DNA of 64,000 nt. Source: Allostreptomyces psammosilenae (GTDB lineage: Bacteria; Actinomycetota; Actinomycetes; Streptomycetales; Streptomycetaceae). The stretch covers positions 568,001 to 632,000 of the forward strand of contig NZ_JACBZD010000002.1 of the NCBI RefSeq assembly GCF_013407765.1, given 5' to 3'. Each line of letters begins with the position of its first letter. Within the stretch, counting starts at the first letter, position 1. Both the position numbers and the translations under genes were made by a program. The notes beneath the pieces are model-generated. The model saw only the letters and a program-made list of their open reading frames with translations, was not told the DNA's origin and ran no database searches. Positions 16,312-24,296 of the stretch are shown in pieces.

Positions 16312-18375
16312 TCAGTCATCGTCGTCCCCGCGCTCCCCGGGGGGCGGGGCGGTCAGGTGCTGCTCGACGCGCGCACCACCGCCCGTGGAGATCACGCCCC
16401 TGTTGGAGCCGCCGAGGTACACGCCGCTGTTGTTGATCACCGTCTGGTGCATCTCCAGCTCGTCCGTGCGGTAGCCGGCCTCCCGCAGCGAGACCCGGAC
16501 CCCGTGGGTGATCCGGTCCTGCACCGTCTTGACGAAGCGTGTCACGTCGAGCTCCTGGAAGAGCGTCATCTCGCCCTCGGCCCCCAGCTCGCGGACCGAG
16601 ACCACCGGGCCGACGTCCAGCGAGCCGATCCGGGCCTGCTCCGCGTTGCTCCGGGCCCGCAGGTTCGAGGCGAGGTGGCGGCCGAGCACGGCCAGGGAGC
16701 GCAGGGCCGCCGACGGCGCGTCGAGGACCACGGCCGCGGCCTCCCGCCAGGCGCCGCCCAGCGGCAGGTGCTCGGCGGCGTCCACCAGCCGGAAGCGCCG
16801 CCGGACGGGCGGCAGCACGTGCGGCAGCACCTCCAGGACGAGCATCTCGCCCTGGGTGTGGGCGCGCACGAAGACGGTGGTGACGACCTCCTCCTCCCAG
16901 GCGCCCATCGTGACGCACAGGAAGTGGCGGGCGTACTCGTCGGAGACGCTGCGGGCGGCGGTCAGGGTGCGCGCGTAGAGCTCGTCGGTCCACTCCATGC
17001 GCCGGCCCACCAGCGGCGAGTCCGGGCGCTGCCAGGCCGGCAGGAACACGCAGTCGCTGACGGACAGCGCGCGCAGCCGGTCACCGTGGCCCACCACGGC
17101 CGCCTGTGGGCCGCCGGCGGCCAGGCGCTGGACGTGCCGGCGGATGTTCTCCACCAGCACCTCGTTGGTCATCGGCTTCGGCTCCGCCGCCGGCCGGTCC
17201 GCGGGCCCCTTCGCCTCCTTCGCGGCCCCGGGCCGGCGCACCAGCTCCTGCACGAACGACCAGGGCCGCCACTGCTCGCCGGCGCCGGCGAAGGGCTGCC
17301 GCTCGTGGTAGAGGATGGTCGCCGCGTGCTGCTCACGGGCGATCAGCCGCAGCAGCTCGTCGTGGCGCAGCAGGACCTCCCGGCCGCTGGTCGGCCAGCG
17401 CACGGCGCCGGGCATCTGCCGCCGCCGGAACGGCTCCTCCGCCAGCTCCTCGCGCAGCACCCGGCGCGTGCCGCGGCGGTGCAGGGCCAGCACCAGCCCC
17501 AGCGGCACCAGGGTGGCCAGCGACAGCCCGTGGGCCGCGGCGGGCAGCAGCGGCGAGCCGGACAGGTCGTCCTCGGCGTAGTAGGAGTGTTCGCCGTCCT
17601 CCCGGTAGGACGGGCCGGCGAACAGCTCGCCGGTCTCCTCGTTGTAGTACAGCCCCTCCACGACGACCTGCCGGCCGCTCTCGTCCACGTCGGTCACCCG
17701 CACCGCGTCCCGGTAGGCGCGCAGCCGCTCGACCTGGTCGCCGGTGACCGACACCGCGAGGAAGGCCCAGGCCAGCAGCGCGACCGCGGCGAGCAGGCGC
17801 AGCGCCGGGACGGCCCGGGCGGCGCGCACCCCGAGGGCCGCGCCCCCGAGGGCCGTACCGCCGAGGCCCGTGCCCCCGAGGCCCGTGCCCCCGAGGAAGG
17901 CGCGTTCCCGGCCGGGCTCCGGCACCGGGGCGTAGAGCGTCGAGGACCATCCGGACGCCCACTGGGCGAGCCAGCCCAGCAGCCCGGCCAGCAGCAGCGC
18001 GCCGGCGGCCGGCGCGGCCCCGGCGTACACCGCCAGCGCCAGGTGCAGCGCCAGCAGGGCGAGCAGCACCAGCGCCGTCCGGGTCTCGGCGGAACGCGCC
18101 CGCAGGGCGTGGGCGAGCACGGGCACCAGGTCCACCCCGAAGGACGGGGCGACCGCGCGCTCGGAGTGCTCCACCAGTTCCGCGATCACCGCGTCCCGGT
18201 AGCGGACGTCCAGGTAGGCGCCGGCGGCCAGGTAACGGGTGGCGCGGCTGCGGGAGGCCCGCCCACCGGCGGGGGCGACGGGCTCCGGGCGGGCGCCGTC
18301 CGGGGCGGGCGCCTGCTTGGGCACCGCCGGCGCCCCCGGGGCGGGCGCGGTCGGGCCGTGGTCGCCGTCGTGCAC
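16312..18375 (-). CDS. Large four-helix membrane protein with C-terminal Gly/Asn-rich motif
   Basis: 687 residues, first gene of the operon, no family recognised. A Pro/Ala-rich N-terminus is followed by hydrophobic segments near 101-120, 123-141, 189-211 and 284-300. A Leu-Gly-Gly-Thr repeat lies at 161-182. The segment 212-283, between helices three and four, is acidic and tyrosine-rich and is probably outside. The cytosolic part (300-687) includes PWSFVQELVRR, YARHFLCVTMGAWEEEVVTTVFVRAHTQGE and a helical region. It closes with NNSGVYLGGSNRGVISTG and GGARVEQ (648-672). This end matches the N-terminal motif of the next gene product. It could be a membrane effector or sensor. Confidence 0.75.
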   Translation of the reverse strand: MHDGDHGPTAPAPGAPAVPKQAPAPDGARPEPVAPAGGRASRSRATRYLAAGAYLDVRYRDAVIAELVEHSERAVAPSFGVDLVPVLAHALRARSAETRTALVLLALLALHLALAVYAGAAPAAGALLLAGLLGWLAQWASGWSSTLYAPVPEPGRERAFLGGTGLGGTGLGGTALGGAALGVRAARAVPALRLLAAVALLAWAFLAVSVTGDQVERLRAYRDAVRVTDVDESGRQVVVEGLYYNEETGELFAGPSYREDGEHSYYAEDDLSGSPLLPAAAHGLSLATLVPLGLVLALHRRGTRRVLREELAEEPFRRRQMPGAVRWPTSGREVLLRHDELLRLIAREQHAATILYHERQPFAGAGEQWRPWSFVQELVRRPGAAKEAKGPADRPAAEPKPMTNEVLVENIRRHVQRLAAGGPQAAVVGHGDRLRALSVSDCVFLPAWQRPDSPLVGRRMEWTDELYARTLTAARSVSDEYARHFLCVTMGAWEEEVVTTVFVRAHTQGEMLVLEVLPHVLPPVRRRFRLVDAAEHLPLGGAWREAAAVVLDAPSAALRSLAVLGRHLASNLRARSNAEQARIGSLDVGPVVSVRELGAEGEMTLFQELDVTRFVKTVQDRITHGVRVSLREAGYRTDELEMHQTVINNSGVYLGGSNRGVISTGGGARVEQHLTAPPPGERGDDDD

Positions 18376-18547
18376 GGTGGTCCTCCCCCGAGGAAACGCG
18401 GGCGGGGCCGGCTCCCGCGCCGTGTCCGGCCGGCCGCCCCCGTGATGAGCGTCACAGGTTAGCAGTGGTACGACCCGTTTCGTCCACTTGGTGCGGTGGT
18501 GCCCGGCGCATACCGGCGCACACCGGGGCGCGGCGGAGCGTCCACGG

Positions 18548-18590
18548 CACGAGGCCGCCCCCGGGACGGATCCCGGGGGCGGCCCTCGTG
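18548..18590 (-). terminator. sdh operon terminator
   Basis: A 19-bp stem with a single bulged base (CACGAGGCCGCCCCCGGGA against TCCCGGGGGCGGCCCTCGTG) and a CGGA loop, 46 bp after the sdhB stop codon. Confidence 0.85.
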
Positions 18591-18636
18591 GACGCCGCGG
18601 ACGCGTGGCGCCCGGCGGTCGCGGGTGTACGCGGGG

Positions 18637-19413
18637 TCAGAAGCGCCGGGTGATCAGCGCCCGCTTGACCTCCTGGATGGCCTTGGTGACCTCGATGCCG
18701 CGCGGGCACGCCTCCGAGCAGTTGAAGGTCGTGCGGCAGCGCCACACGCCCTCCTTCTCGTTGAGGATCTCCAGGCGCTGCTCGCCGCCCTCGTCACGCG
18801 AGTCGAAGATGAAGCGGTGCGCGTTGACGATCGCCGCCGGGCCGAAGTACTGGCCGTCGGTCCAGAACACCGGGCAGGAGGAGGTGCAGGCGGCGCACAG
18901 GATGCACTTGGTGGTGTCGTCGAAGCGCTCCCGGTCCTCCGAGGACTGCAGCCGCTCCCGGGTGGGCTCGTTCCCGGTGGTGATCAGGAACGGCATCACG
19001 TCGCGGTAGGACTGGAAGAACGGCTCCATGTCCACGACCAGGTCCTTCAGCAGCGGCAGGCCCTTTATCGCCTCCACCGTGATCGGCTTGGCCGGGTTGA
19101 CGTCCTTGATCAGCGTCTTGCAGGCCAGCCGGTTGCGCCCGTTGATCCGCATCGCGTCGGAGCCGCAGATGCCGTGCGCGCAGGAGCGGCGGAAGGTCAG
19201 GGTGCCGTCCTGCTCCCACTTGACCCGGTGCAGCACGTCCAGGACGCGCTCCTTCGGGTCGGTCTCCACCTGGTAGTCCACCCACTCCGGCTCCGGGTTG
19301 ACCTCCGGGTTGTACCGGCGGATGCGCAGGGTGACGGTGATCTTCTCGATCGCCGTCGCCCCGCCGTCCTGCGGAGCGCCGGCGGGGTCCTTCTCAAGGG
19401 TCGGGGTGCTCAT
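18637..19413 (-). CDS. sdhB: Succinate dehydrogenase iron-sulfur subunit
   Basis: 258 residues, electron-transfer subunit of complex II. The [2Fe-2S] ligands are in RRSCAHGICGSDAM and RLACK. The [4Fe-4S] and [3Fe-4S] ligands are in CILCAACTSSCPVFW and CSEACPRGIEV. It carries electrons from the SdhA flavin to menaquinone at the membrane subunits. Its ATG overlaps the sdhA stop by one base (TGATG), indicating translational coupling. It is the last gene of sdhCDAB, and a strong hairpin follows. Confidence 0.97.
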   Translation of the reverse strand: MSTPTLEKDPAGAPQDGGATAIEKITVTLRIRRYNPEVNPEPEWVDYQVETDPKERVLDVLHRVKWEQDGTLTFRRSCAHGICGSDAMRINGRNRLACKTLIKDVNPAKPITVEAIKGLPLLKDLVVDMEPFFQSYRDVMPFLITTGNEPTRERLQSSEDRERFDDTTKCILCAACTSSCPVFWTDGQYFGPAAIVNAHRFIFDSRDEGGEQRLEILNEKEGVWRCRTTFNCSEACPRGIEVTKAIQEVKRALITRRF

Positions 19414-21155
19414 CAGTACTTGCGCTCCATCGGCTGGTAGCGGGTCTGGACGACCGGCTTGTAGTCCAGGCGGATCGAGACCTCACCGTCGTCGCCGACC
19501 TCGCGGTACGCCATGGTGTGCCGCATGAAGTTGACGTCGTCGCGGGTGGGGTAGTCCTCGCGGTAGTGGCCGCCGCGGGACTCCTTGCGGGCCAGCGCGG
19601 AGACCGCCAGCACCTCCGCCAGGTCGAGCAGGTTGCCCAGCTCCACGGCCTCCAGCAGGTCGGTGTTGAACCGCTTGCCCTTGTCGGACACCGAGATGTT
19701 GGCGTAGCGCTGCTTGAGGTCGGCGATGTCCGCCACCGCCTGCTTCAGCGTGGCCTCGGTGCGGTAGACCATGGCGTTGGTGTCCATGGTCTCCTGGAGC
19801 GCGGTGCGGATGTCGGTCACCCGCTCGGTGCCCTCGGCGCTCAGCAGCTGCTCCAGCTGGGCGGCGACGTCACCGGCCGGGTTCTCCGGCAGCTCCACGA
19901 AGTCGTGGGCGGCCGCGTACTCGGCGGCGGCGATGCCGGCCCGACGCCCGAAGACGTTGATGTCCAGCAGCGAGTTGGTGCCCAGGCGGTTGGCGCCGTG
20001 CACCGAGACGCAGGCGACCTCGCCGGCCGCGTACAGGCCGGGCACCACGTCGGTGTTGTTGGCCAGCACCTCGCCCTCGACGTTGGTCGGGATGCCGCCC
20101 ATGGTGTAGTGCGCGGTGGGCTGGATCGGGATCGGGTCGGTGTACGGCTCGATGCCCAGGTAGGTGCGGGCGAACTCGGTGATGTCCGGCAGCTTGGCGT
20201 CGAGCTGCTCCGGCGGCAGGTGGGTCAGGTCCAGCAGCACGTGGTCGCCGTCCGGGCCGCAGCCGCGGCCCTCGCGGATCTCGGTGTAGATCGCGCGGGA
20301 GACCATGTCGCGCGGGGCGAGGTCCTTGATGGTCGGCGCGTAGCGCTCCATGAAGCGCTCGCCGTCCTTGTTGCGCAGGATGCCGCCCTCACCGCGGGCG
20401 CCCTCGGTGAGCAGGATGCCCATCCGCCAGATGCCGGTCGGGTGGAACTGGAAGAACTCCATGTCCTCCAGCGGGATGCCGCGCCGGTAGGCCACGGCCT
20501 GGCCGTCACCGGTCAGGGTGTGCGCGTTGGAGGTGACCTTGAAGAACTTGCCGCAGCCGCCGGAGGCGAAGACGACCGCCTTCGCCTGGAAGACGTGGAT
20601 CTCGCCGCTGGCCAGCTCGTAGGCGACCACGCCGGCCGTGCGGCCCTCGTTGAGCAGCAGGTCCAGGACGTAGAACTCGTTGAAGAACTCCACGCCCTCC
20701 TTGACGCAGTTCTGGTACAGCGTCTGGAGGATCATGTGGCCGGTGCGGTCCGCGGCGTAGCAGGAGCGGCGCACCGCGGCCTCGCCGTGGTTGCGGGTGT
20801 GGCCGCCGAAACGGCGCTGGTCGATGCGGCCCTCGGGGGTCCGGGAGAAGGGCAGGCCCATCTTCTCCAGGTCCAAGACGGCGTCGATGGCCTCCTTGCA
20901 CATCACCTCGGCGGCGTCCTGGTCGACCAGGTAGTCACCGCCCTTGACGGTGTCGAAGGTGTGCCACTCCCAGTTGTCCTCCTCGACGTTGGCCAGGGCG
21001 GCGCACATGCCGCCCTGGGCCGCGCCGGTGTGGGACCGGGTCGGGTAGAGCTTGGTGAGCACCGCGGTGCGGCTGCGCTTGGTGGACTCGATGGCGGCAC
21101 GCATGCCGGCGCCGCCGGCGCCGACGATCACGGTGTCGTACTTGTGGATCTGCAT
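19413..21155 (-). CDS. sdhA: Succinate dehydrogenase flavoprotein subunit
   Basis: 580 residues, catalytic subunit oxidising succinate to fumarate. The FAD-binding start is DTVIVGAGGAGMRAA. The covalent-flavin histidine segment is TRSHTGAAQGGM, and the active-site region has FQFHPTGIW, LLTEGARGEGG and TAHYTMGGIPTNVEGE. AANRLGTNSLLD-type segments and the C-terminal helical domain are complete. It is preceded by sdhD at 18 bp and coupled to sdhB. Length and motifs are those of the usual actinomycete enzyme. Confidence 0.97.
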   Translation of the reverse strand: MQIHKYDTVIVGAGGAGMRAAIESTKRSRTAVLTKLYPTRSHTGAAQGGMCAALANVEEDNWEWHTFDTVKGGDYLVDQDAAEVMCKEAIDAVLDLEKMGLPFSRTPEGRIDQRRFGGHTRNHGEAAVRRSCYAADRTGHMILQTLYQNCVKEGVEFFNEFYVLDLLLNEGRTAGVVAYELASGEIHVFQAKAVVFASGGCGKFFKVTSNAHTLTGDGQAVAYRRGIPLEDMEFFQFHPTGIWRMGILLTEGARGEGGILRNKDGERFMERYAPTIKDLAPRDMVSRAIYTEIREGRGCGPDGDHVLLDLTHLPPEQLDAKLPDITEFARTYLGIEPYTDPIPIQPTAHYTMGGIPTNVEGEVLANNTDVVPGLYAAGEVACVSVHGANRLGTNSLLDINVFGRRAGIAAAEYAAAHDFVELPENPAGDVAAQLEQLLSAEGTERVTDIRTALQETMDTNAMVYRTEATLKQAVADIADLKQRYANISVSDKGKRFNTDLLEAVELGNLLDLAEVLAVSALARKESRGGHYREDYPTRDDVNFMRHTMAYREVGDDGEVSIRLDYKPVVQTRYQPMERKY

Positions 21156-21173
21156 CGTCGATGTGTCCTCGAC

Positions 21174-21680
21174 TCAGATGTTGGGATCGAAGGTGAAGAT
21201 CACCAGGGTGCCGAGGAAGATGCTGAACACCGTGGCGGCGTAGAGCAGCATCTTCAGCCAGAGCCGGGTGGTGTCCTTCTCCGCGTAGTCGTTGATGACC
21301 GTGCGCAGGCCGTTGCAGCCGTGCAGCATGGCCAGCCACAGCATCAACAGGTCCCAGGTCTGCCAGAACGGCGAGGCCCAGCGGCCCGCCACGAAGGCGA
21401 AGCCGATCTTGGACACGCCGCCGTCGGCCACCATCTGGATGAAGAGGTGGCCGAGCACGAGGACGACGAGCACGATGCCGGACAGCCGCATGAACAGCCA
21501 GCCGTACAGCTCGAAGTTGCCGCGGGTGGAGCGCGGGGTGCGCCGGGTGCGGGTGCGCGGCATGGCGATCGAGGGCGCCAGCTCCGCGGGGGTGGCGAAG
21601 GGGTTGCCGTCGGCGTCGGCCGGGCGGACGGTGCCCACGGCGGCGTCGGCCGGCGTGCCGGTGTTGGCCGGAGTCGTCAT
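21174..21680 (-). CDS. sdhD: Succinate dehydrogenase membrane anchor subunit
   Basis: 168 residues. A hydrophilic, cytosolic N-terminal 55 residues with RTRRTPRSTRGNFE is followed by three hydrophobic helices: LYGWLFMRLSGIVLVVLVLGHLF, FWQTWDLLMLWLAMLHGCNG and LWLKMLLYAATVFSIFLGTLV. The histidines in GHLFIQ and LHGCNG are the likely heme b and quinone-site ligands by family precedent. It lies between sdhC (4 bp) and sdhA (18 bp) in one operon. Confidence 0.93.
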   Translation of the reverse strand: MTTPANTGTPADAAVGTVRPADADGNPFATPAELAPSIAMPRTRTRRTPRSTRGNFELYGWLFMRLSGIVLVVLVLGHLFIQMVADGGVSKIGFAFVAGRWASPFWQTWDLLMLWLAMLHGCNGLRTVINDYAEKDTTRLWLKMLLYAATVFSIFLGTLVIFTFDPNI

Positions 21681-21683
21681 GGA

Positions 21684-22067
21684 TCAGCCCTCCCCGAACA
21701 GGACGCGCCAGGAGTGCTCGGTCATCGGGTAGAGGAACCCGAGCATCAGGGCGGCCCAGACGACGACCACCGCCCACAGCATGAAGCGCTGCCGGCGCGG
21801 CCCCTGCGACCAGAAGTCGATGGCCACCACCCGCAGGCCGTTGAGCGCGTGGAACAGCACGGCGCCCACCAGGCCGACCTCCAGGAGGTTGACCACGGGG
21901 TTCTTGTAGGTGGCGATGACTTCGTCGTACGCCTCGGGGGACACGCGAACCAACGCGGTGTCCAGGACGTGTACGAACAGGAAGAAGAAGATGGCGACGC
22001 CGGTGACTCGATGAGCCACCCACGACCACATTCCCTCCCGCCCGCGGTACAGCGTTCCAGCCGGCAC
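21684..22067 (-). CDS. sdhC: Succinate dehydrogenase cytochrome b556 subunit
   Basis: 127 residues with three membrane helices: WVAHRVTGVAIFFFLFVHVLDTA, NLLEVGLVGAVLFHALNGLRVV and FMLWAVVVVWAALMLGFLY. The H in FVHVLD and the HALNGLR segment are the expected heme ligand and quinone-site residues. The frame is open far upstream, but the family-typical start PAGTLYRGREGMWSW and a GGAGGG site 6 nt ahead fix the GTG at 22067. It is the first gene of sdhCDAB. Confidence 0.93.
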   Translation of the reverse strand: MPAGTLYRGREGMWSWVAHRVTGVAIFFFLFVHVLDTALVRVSPEAYDEVIATYKNPVVNLLEVGLVGAVLFHALNGLRVVAIDFWSQGPRRQRFMLWAVVVVWAALMLGFLYPMTEHSWRVLFGEG

Positions 22068-22358
22068 GGAAACCCTCCGGAAACGGGGATGTAGGGCTCG
22101 GCCGGCGTTGGCTGGTGCCGGTCGTTCGGCCCGGCCGGGTACGGTCCACCGGCCGCGGGCCATGCTAGCGACGGCCCGGCTACCGAAACGGGGCGGGGTA
22201 CGCGGTGTGAGGAATTCCGCACCGCGGGCACGCGAACTTCCGACGCTACTGCGCCGGGCCCTCCGCTGAGGTCGGAAAGGGGCCACAGGGACGCGGAACG
22301 CCACCCGGGCGCGGCGCGCCCGGGGCCCGGTGGCCGGAGCCGGCCAGCGCCGTGGCGG
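22068..22358. other. sdh operon leader and promoter region
   Basis: No gene is seen. A TAGCAT box (complement of 22162-22167), about 95 bp upstream of sdhC, is a candidate -10 element for the sdh operon. The remaining sequence is GC-rich without a recognisable riboswitch. Confidence 0.4.
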
Positions 22359-22403
22359 CGCGACACGCCGCGCGAAGCCGGGTCGCCGCCCCGGCGTGTC
22401 GCG
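22359..22403 (-). terminator. Terminator of the ureidoimidazoline decarboxylase-like gene
   Basis: A perfect 12-bp inverted repeat (CGCGACACGCCG / CGGCGTGTCGCG) around a 21-nt loop, 48 bp beyond the stop codon at 22451. Confidence 0.65.
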
Positions 22404-22450
22404 GCGTCCGGACGGGTGGCGGACCGGTGGCGGGACGCCGGCGCGGGCGA

Positions 22451-23023
22451 TCAGCGCGCGTAGACCGTGCGCTGCCCGGCCGCGGACACCAGATGGGTCA
22501 GCCGGATCAGCGCGCAGCGGCGCAGTTCCTCGGCGGCGATCAGCCGCTCCTCCTCGGGGTCGTTGCCGAGCCGGGCGTGCAGCCGGTCCAGCAGGTGCGC
22601 GAGGCGCTCGTCCTCGGCGCGGTCCTCCCAGCAGATGACGAACGGGTGGCCGAACCGCTCCTGGTAGGCCGTGTGGGCGGCGCGCAGCGCGGTGAGCGCG
22701 CCGCCGGCGTTCCCGCCCGCGCCGGACTCGCCGAGCGGGTAGGGCGGGGCCTCGTCGGAGAACGCCTCGTGCAGGTCCTCCGGGGTGAGGTCCCAGGACG
22801 CCTCGTCGGCGGCGGCGAGCAGCGAGGCGAGATCCGGGTAGGGGCGGTGCCGGGCCAGCCGCCACGCCCAGCGGCGGGCGCCGCAGCAGGCCAGCAGGGC
22901 CTCCTCGGCCGCGCCGACCGTCGCCGCGTTGAGTCGGCGCAGACCTTCGGTGGCGCCCGGGACACCGCGCCGGTGACCCGGCATCACGGTGACCCGGGCG
23001 GGCGCTGCTTCGTGGGTCGGCAC
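22451..23023 (-). CDS. 2-oxo-4-hydroxy-4-carboxy-5-ureidoimidazoline (OHCU) decarboxylase-like protein
   Basis: 190 residues with the helical OHCU decarboxylase fold, the last step of urate breakdown to S-allantoin. It begins LRRLNAATVGAAEEALLACCGARRWAWRLARHRPYPDLASLL and ends RFGHPFVICWEDR, ARLGNDPEEERLIAAEELRR, ALIRLTHLVS, all typical. The usual HPRIG catalytic motif is not visible; instead the segment reads LHEAFSDEAPPYPLGE, as in the streptomycete branch I recall. GGAGG 6 nt ahead supports GTG 23023. No other urate genes are adjacent. Confidence 0.8.
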   Translation of the reverse strand: MPTHEAAPARVTVMPGHRRGVPGATEGLRRLNAATVGAAEEALLACCGARRWAWRLARHRPYPDLASLLAAADEASWDLTPEDLHEAFSDEAPPYPLGESGAGGNAGGALTALRAAHTAYQERFGHPFVICWEDRAEDERLAHLLDRLHARLGNDPEEERLIAAEELRRCALIRLTHLVSAAGQRTVYAR

Positions 23024-23231
23024 GGCAAGCCTCCGCCGGCTCGGCCAGCCTCCGGGCCGCACCGGACGGCGGGGCGGGAGGGTGGTCGCGATGAGTGGAC
23101 GAGTGATCGCGGTGATGGGGGCGGGCTGGAAGTGGCCCCCTCGTTCAATCTAACGGCCCTTCGGGCGAACCACTGGCGTTCCGTGCGAATTTCGTCCGTT
23201 CGAGCGAACCGATGGACGGCGATCGACGGCG

Positions 23232-23260
23232 GCGCCGGCGAAACGTTCGTCAGCCGGCGC
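23232..23260 (-). terminator. SDR gene terminator
   Basis: GCGCCGGC / GCCGGCGC, a perfect 8-bp stem with an inner CGAA-ACG-TTCG stem-loop, 20 bp after the SDR stop codon. Confidence 0.6.
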
Positions 23261-23279
23261 TCACACGCGACGAACGACC

Positions 23280-24095
23280 TCAACCGCGCTGGTCGGGGGA
23301 GACCCGGTGGACCTTGTGCTGCGCCGCCTGGGCGCGCGGGCGGAGCACCAGCAGGTCGACGTTGACGTGCGCCGGGCGGGTGACCGCCCACACCACGGTG
23401 TCGGCGACGTCCTCGGCGGTCAGCGGGTCCGGGACGCCCTCGTAGACCCGGGCGGCCGCGGCGGAGTCGCCCCGGAAGCGGTTCAGCGAGAACTCCTCGG
23501 TCTCCACCATGCCCGGGGCGATCTCCACCACCCGCACCGGCTGCCCGACCAGCTCCAGGCGGAGCGTGCCGGCCATCGCGTGCACCGCGTGCTTGGCGCC
23601 GGTGTAGCCGCCGCCGCCCTCGTAGGGGACCAGCCCGGCCGTGGAGCCCATCAGCACCAGCGTGCCGTTGCCGCTGGCCAGCAGCTTGGGCAGCAGCGCC
23701 TGGACGGTGTGCAGGGTGCCCAGCACGTTGAGCTCGTACATCGCCCGCCAGTCCGCCGGGTCCGCGTCGGCGACCGGGTCGACGCCCAGGGCGCCGCCGG
23801 CGTTGGCCACCACCACGTCCACCCGGTCGAGTGACTCCGCCAGGGCCCGCACGGCGTCCGGGTCGGTGACGTCCAGCGGGTGGGCGGTGCCGCCGGTCTC
23901 CCTGGCCAACTCGGCCAGCCGCTCCGCGCGCCGGGCGCAGGCCACCACCCGGTAGCCGGCCGCCGCGAGCAGGCGGGCGGTGGCCGCGCCGATGCCGCTG
24001 CTGGCGCCGGTCACCACGGCCACCGGCGGCTGGTGGGTGGAGGTCGACGGGGCGGTGTAGGAGGAGGGGGAGTGGGCGGGCGGGATGGCGGACAT
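23280..24095 (-). CDS. Short-chain dehydrogenase/reductase (classical SDR)
   Basis: 271 residues. The NADP-binding TGASSGIGAATARLL follows VAVVTG, and basic ARRAER after strand 2 suggests NADP(H). NAG is present as VVANAGGAL. The catalytic Ser and Tyr-x-x-x-Lys are in LMGSTAGL and GYTGAKHAVHAM. The C-terminal part VRVVEIAPGMVETEEFSLNRFRGD matches the YdfG/serine-dehydrogenase-like branch. A 25-residue Pro/Ser-rich N-terminal extension is probably unstructured. Substrate unknown. It is divergent from the GH20 gene, with about 200 bp between. Confidence 0.93.
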   Translation of the reverse strand: MSAIPPAHSPSSYTAPSTSTHQPPVAVVTGASSGIGAATARLLAAAGYRVVACARRAERLAELARETGGTAHPLDVTDPDAVRALAESLDRVDVVVANAGGALGVDPVADADPADWRAMYELNVLGTLHTVQALLPKLLASGNGTLVLMGSTAGLVPYEGGGGYTGAKHAVHAMAGTLRLELVGQPVRVVEIAPGMVETEEFSLNRFRGDSAAAARVYEGVPDPLTAEDVADTVVWAVTRPAHVNVDLLVLRPRAQAAQHKVHRVSPDQRG

Positions 24096-24284
24096 GATCC
24101 GGGCTCCTTCGCGGGTGGGACGGTGTGCTGGGGCGGGGCGCCGAACGTGAACGGACGTCAGTGGCGGGCAGCGGACGGACGGCGACTCGACCGGTGGTGG
24201 CCCGGACCATCATCCCTCGGACAAACGTCCGCTCACCGGACGGCGCGTACCGATCAGCGGACTTCGCCCGCGCACCGGAGCCCC

Positions 24285-24290
24285 TAAGCT
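24285..24290 (+). promoter_or_regulatory. -10 box of a leaderless promoter
   Basis: TAAGCT lies exactly 6 nt before the ATG at 24297, and no ribosome site is present. Confidence 0.5.
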
Positions 24291-24296
24291 CGGCGC

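Noticed and set aside
14659-18462. Very long plus-strand open frame (about 1267 codons) opposite the accessory operon
   Set aside because: It runs through the IS and antisense to three genes, is rich in Gly/Arg/Ala/Val/His and has no recognisable domain. It is the usual open antisense frame of GC-rich DNA.
19518-22094. Long plus-strand open frame opposite sdhA/sdhD/sdhC
   Set aside because: Antisense shadow of the succinate dehydrogenase genes, whose proteins are unmistakable.
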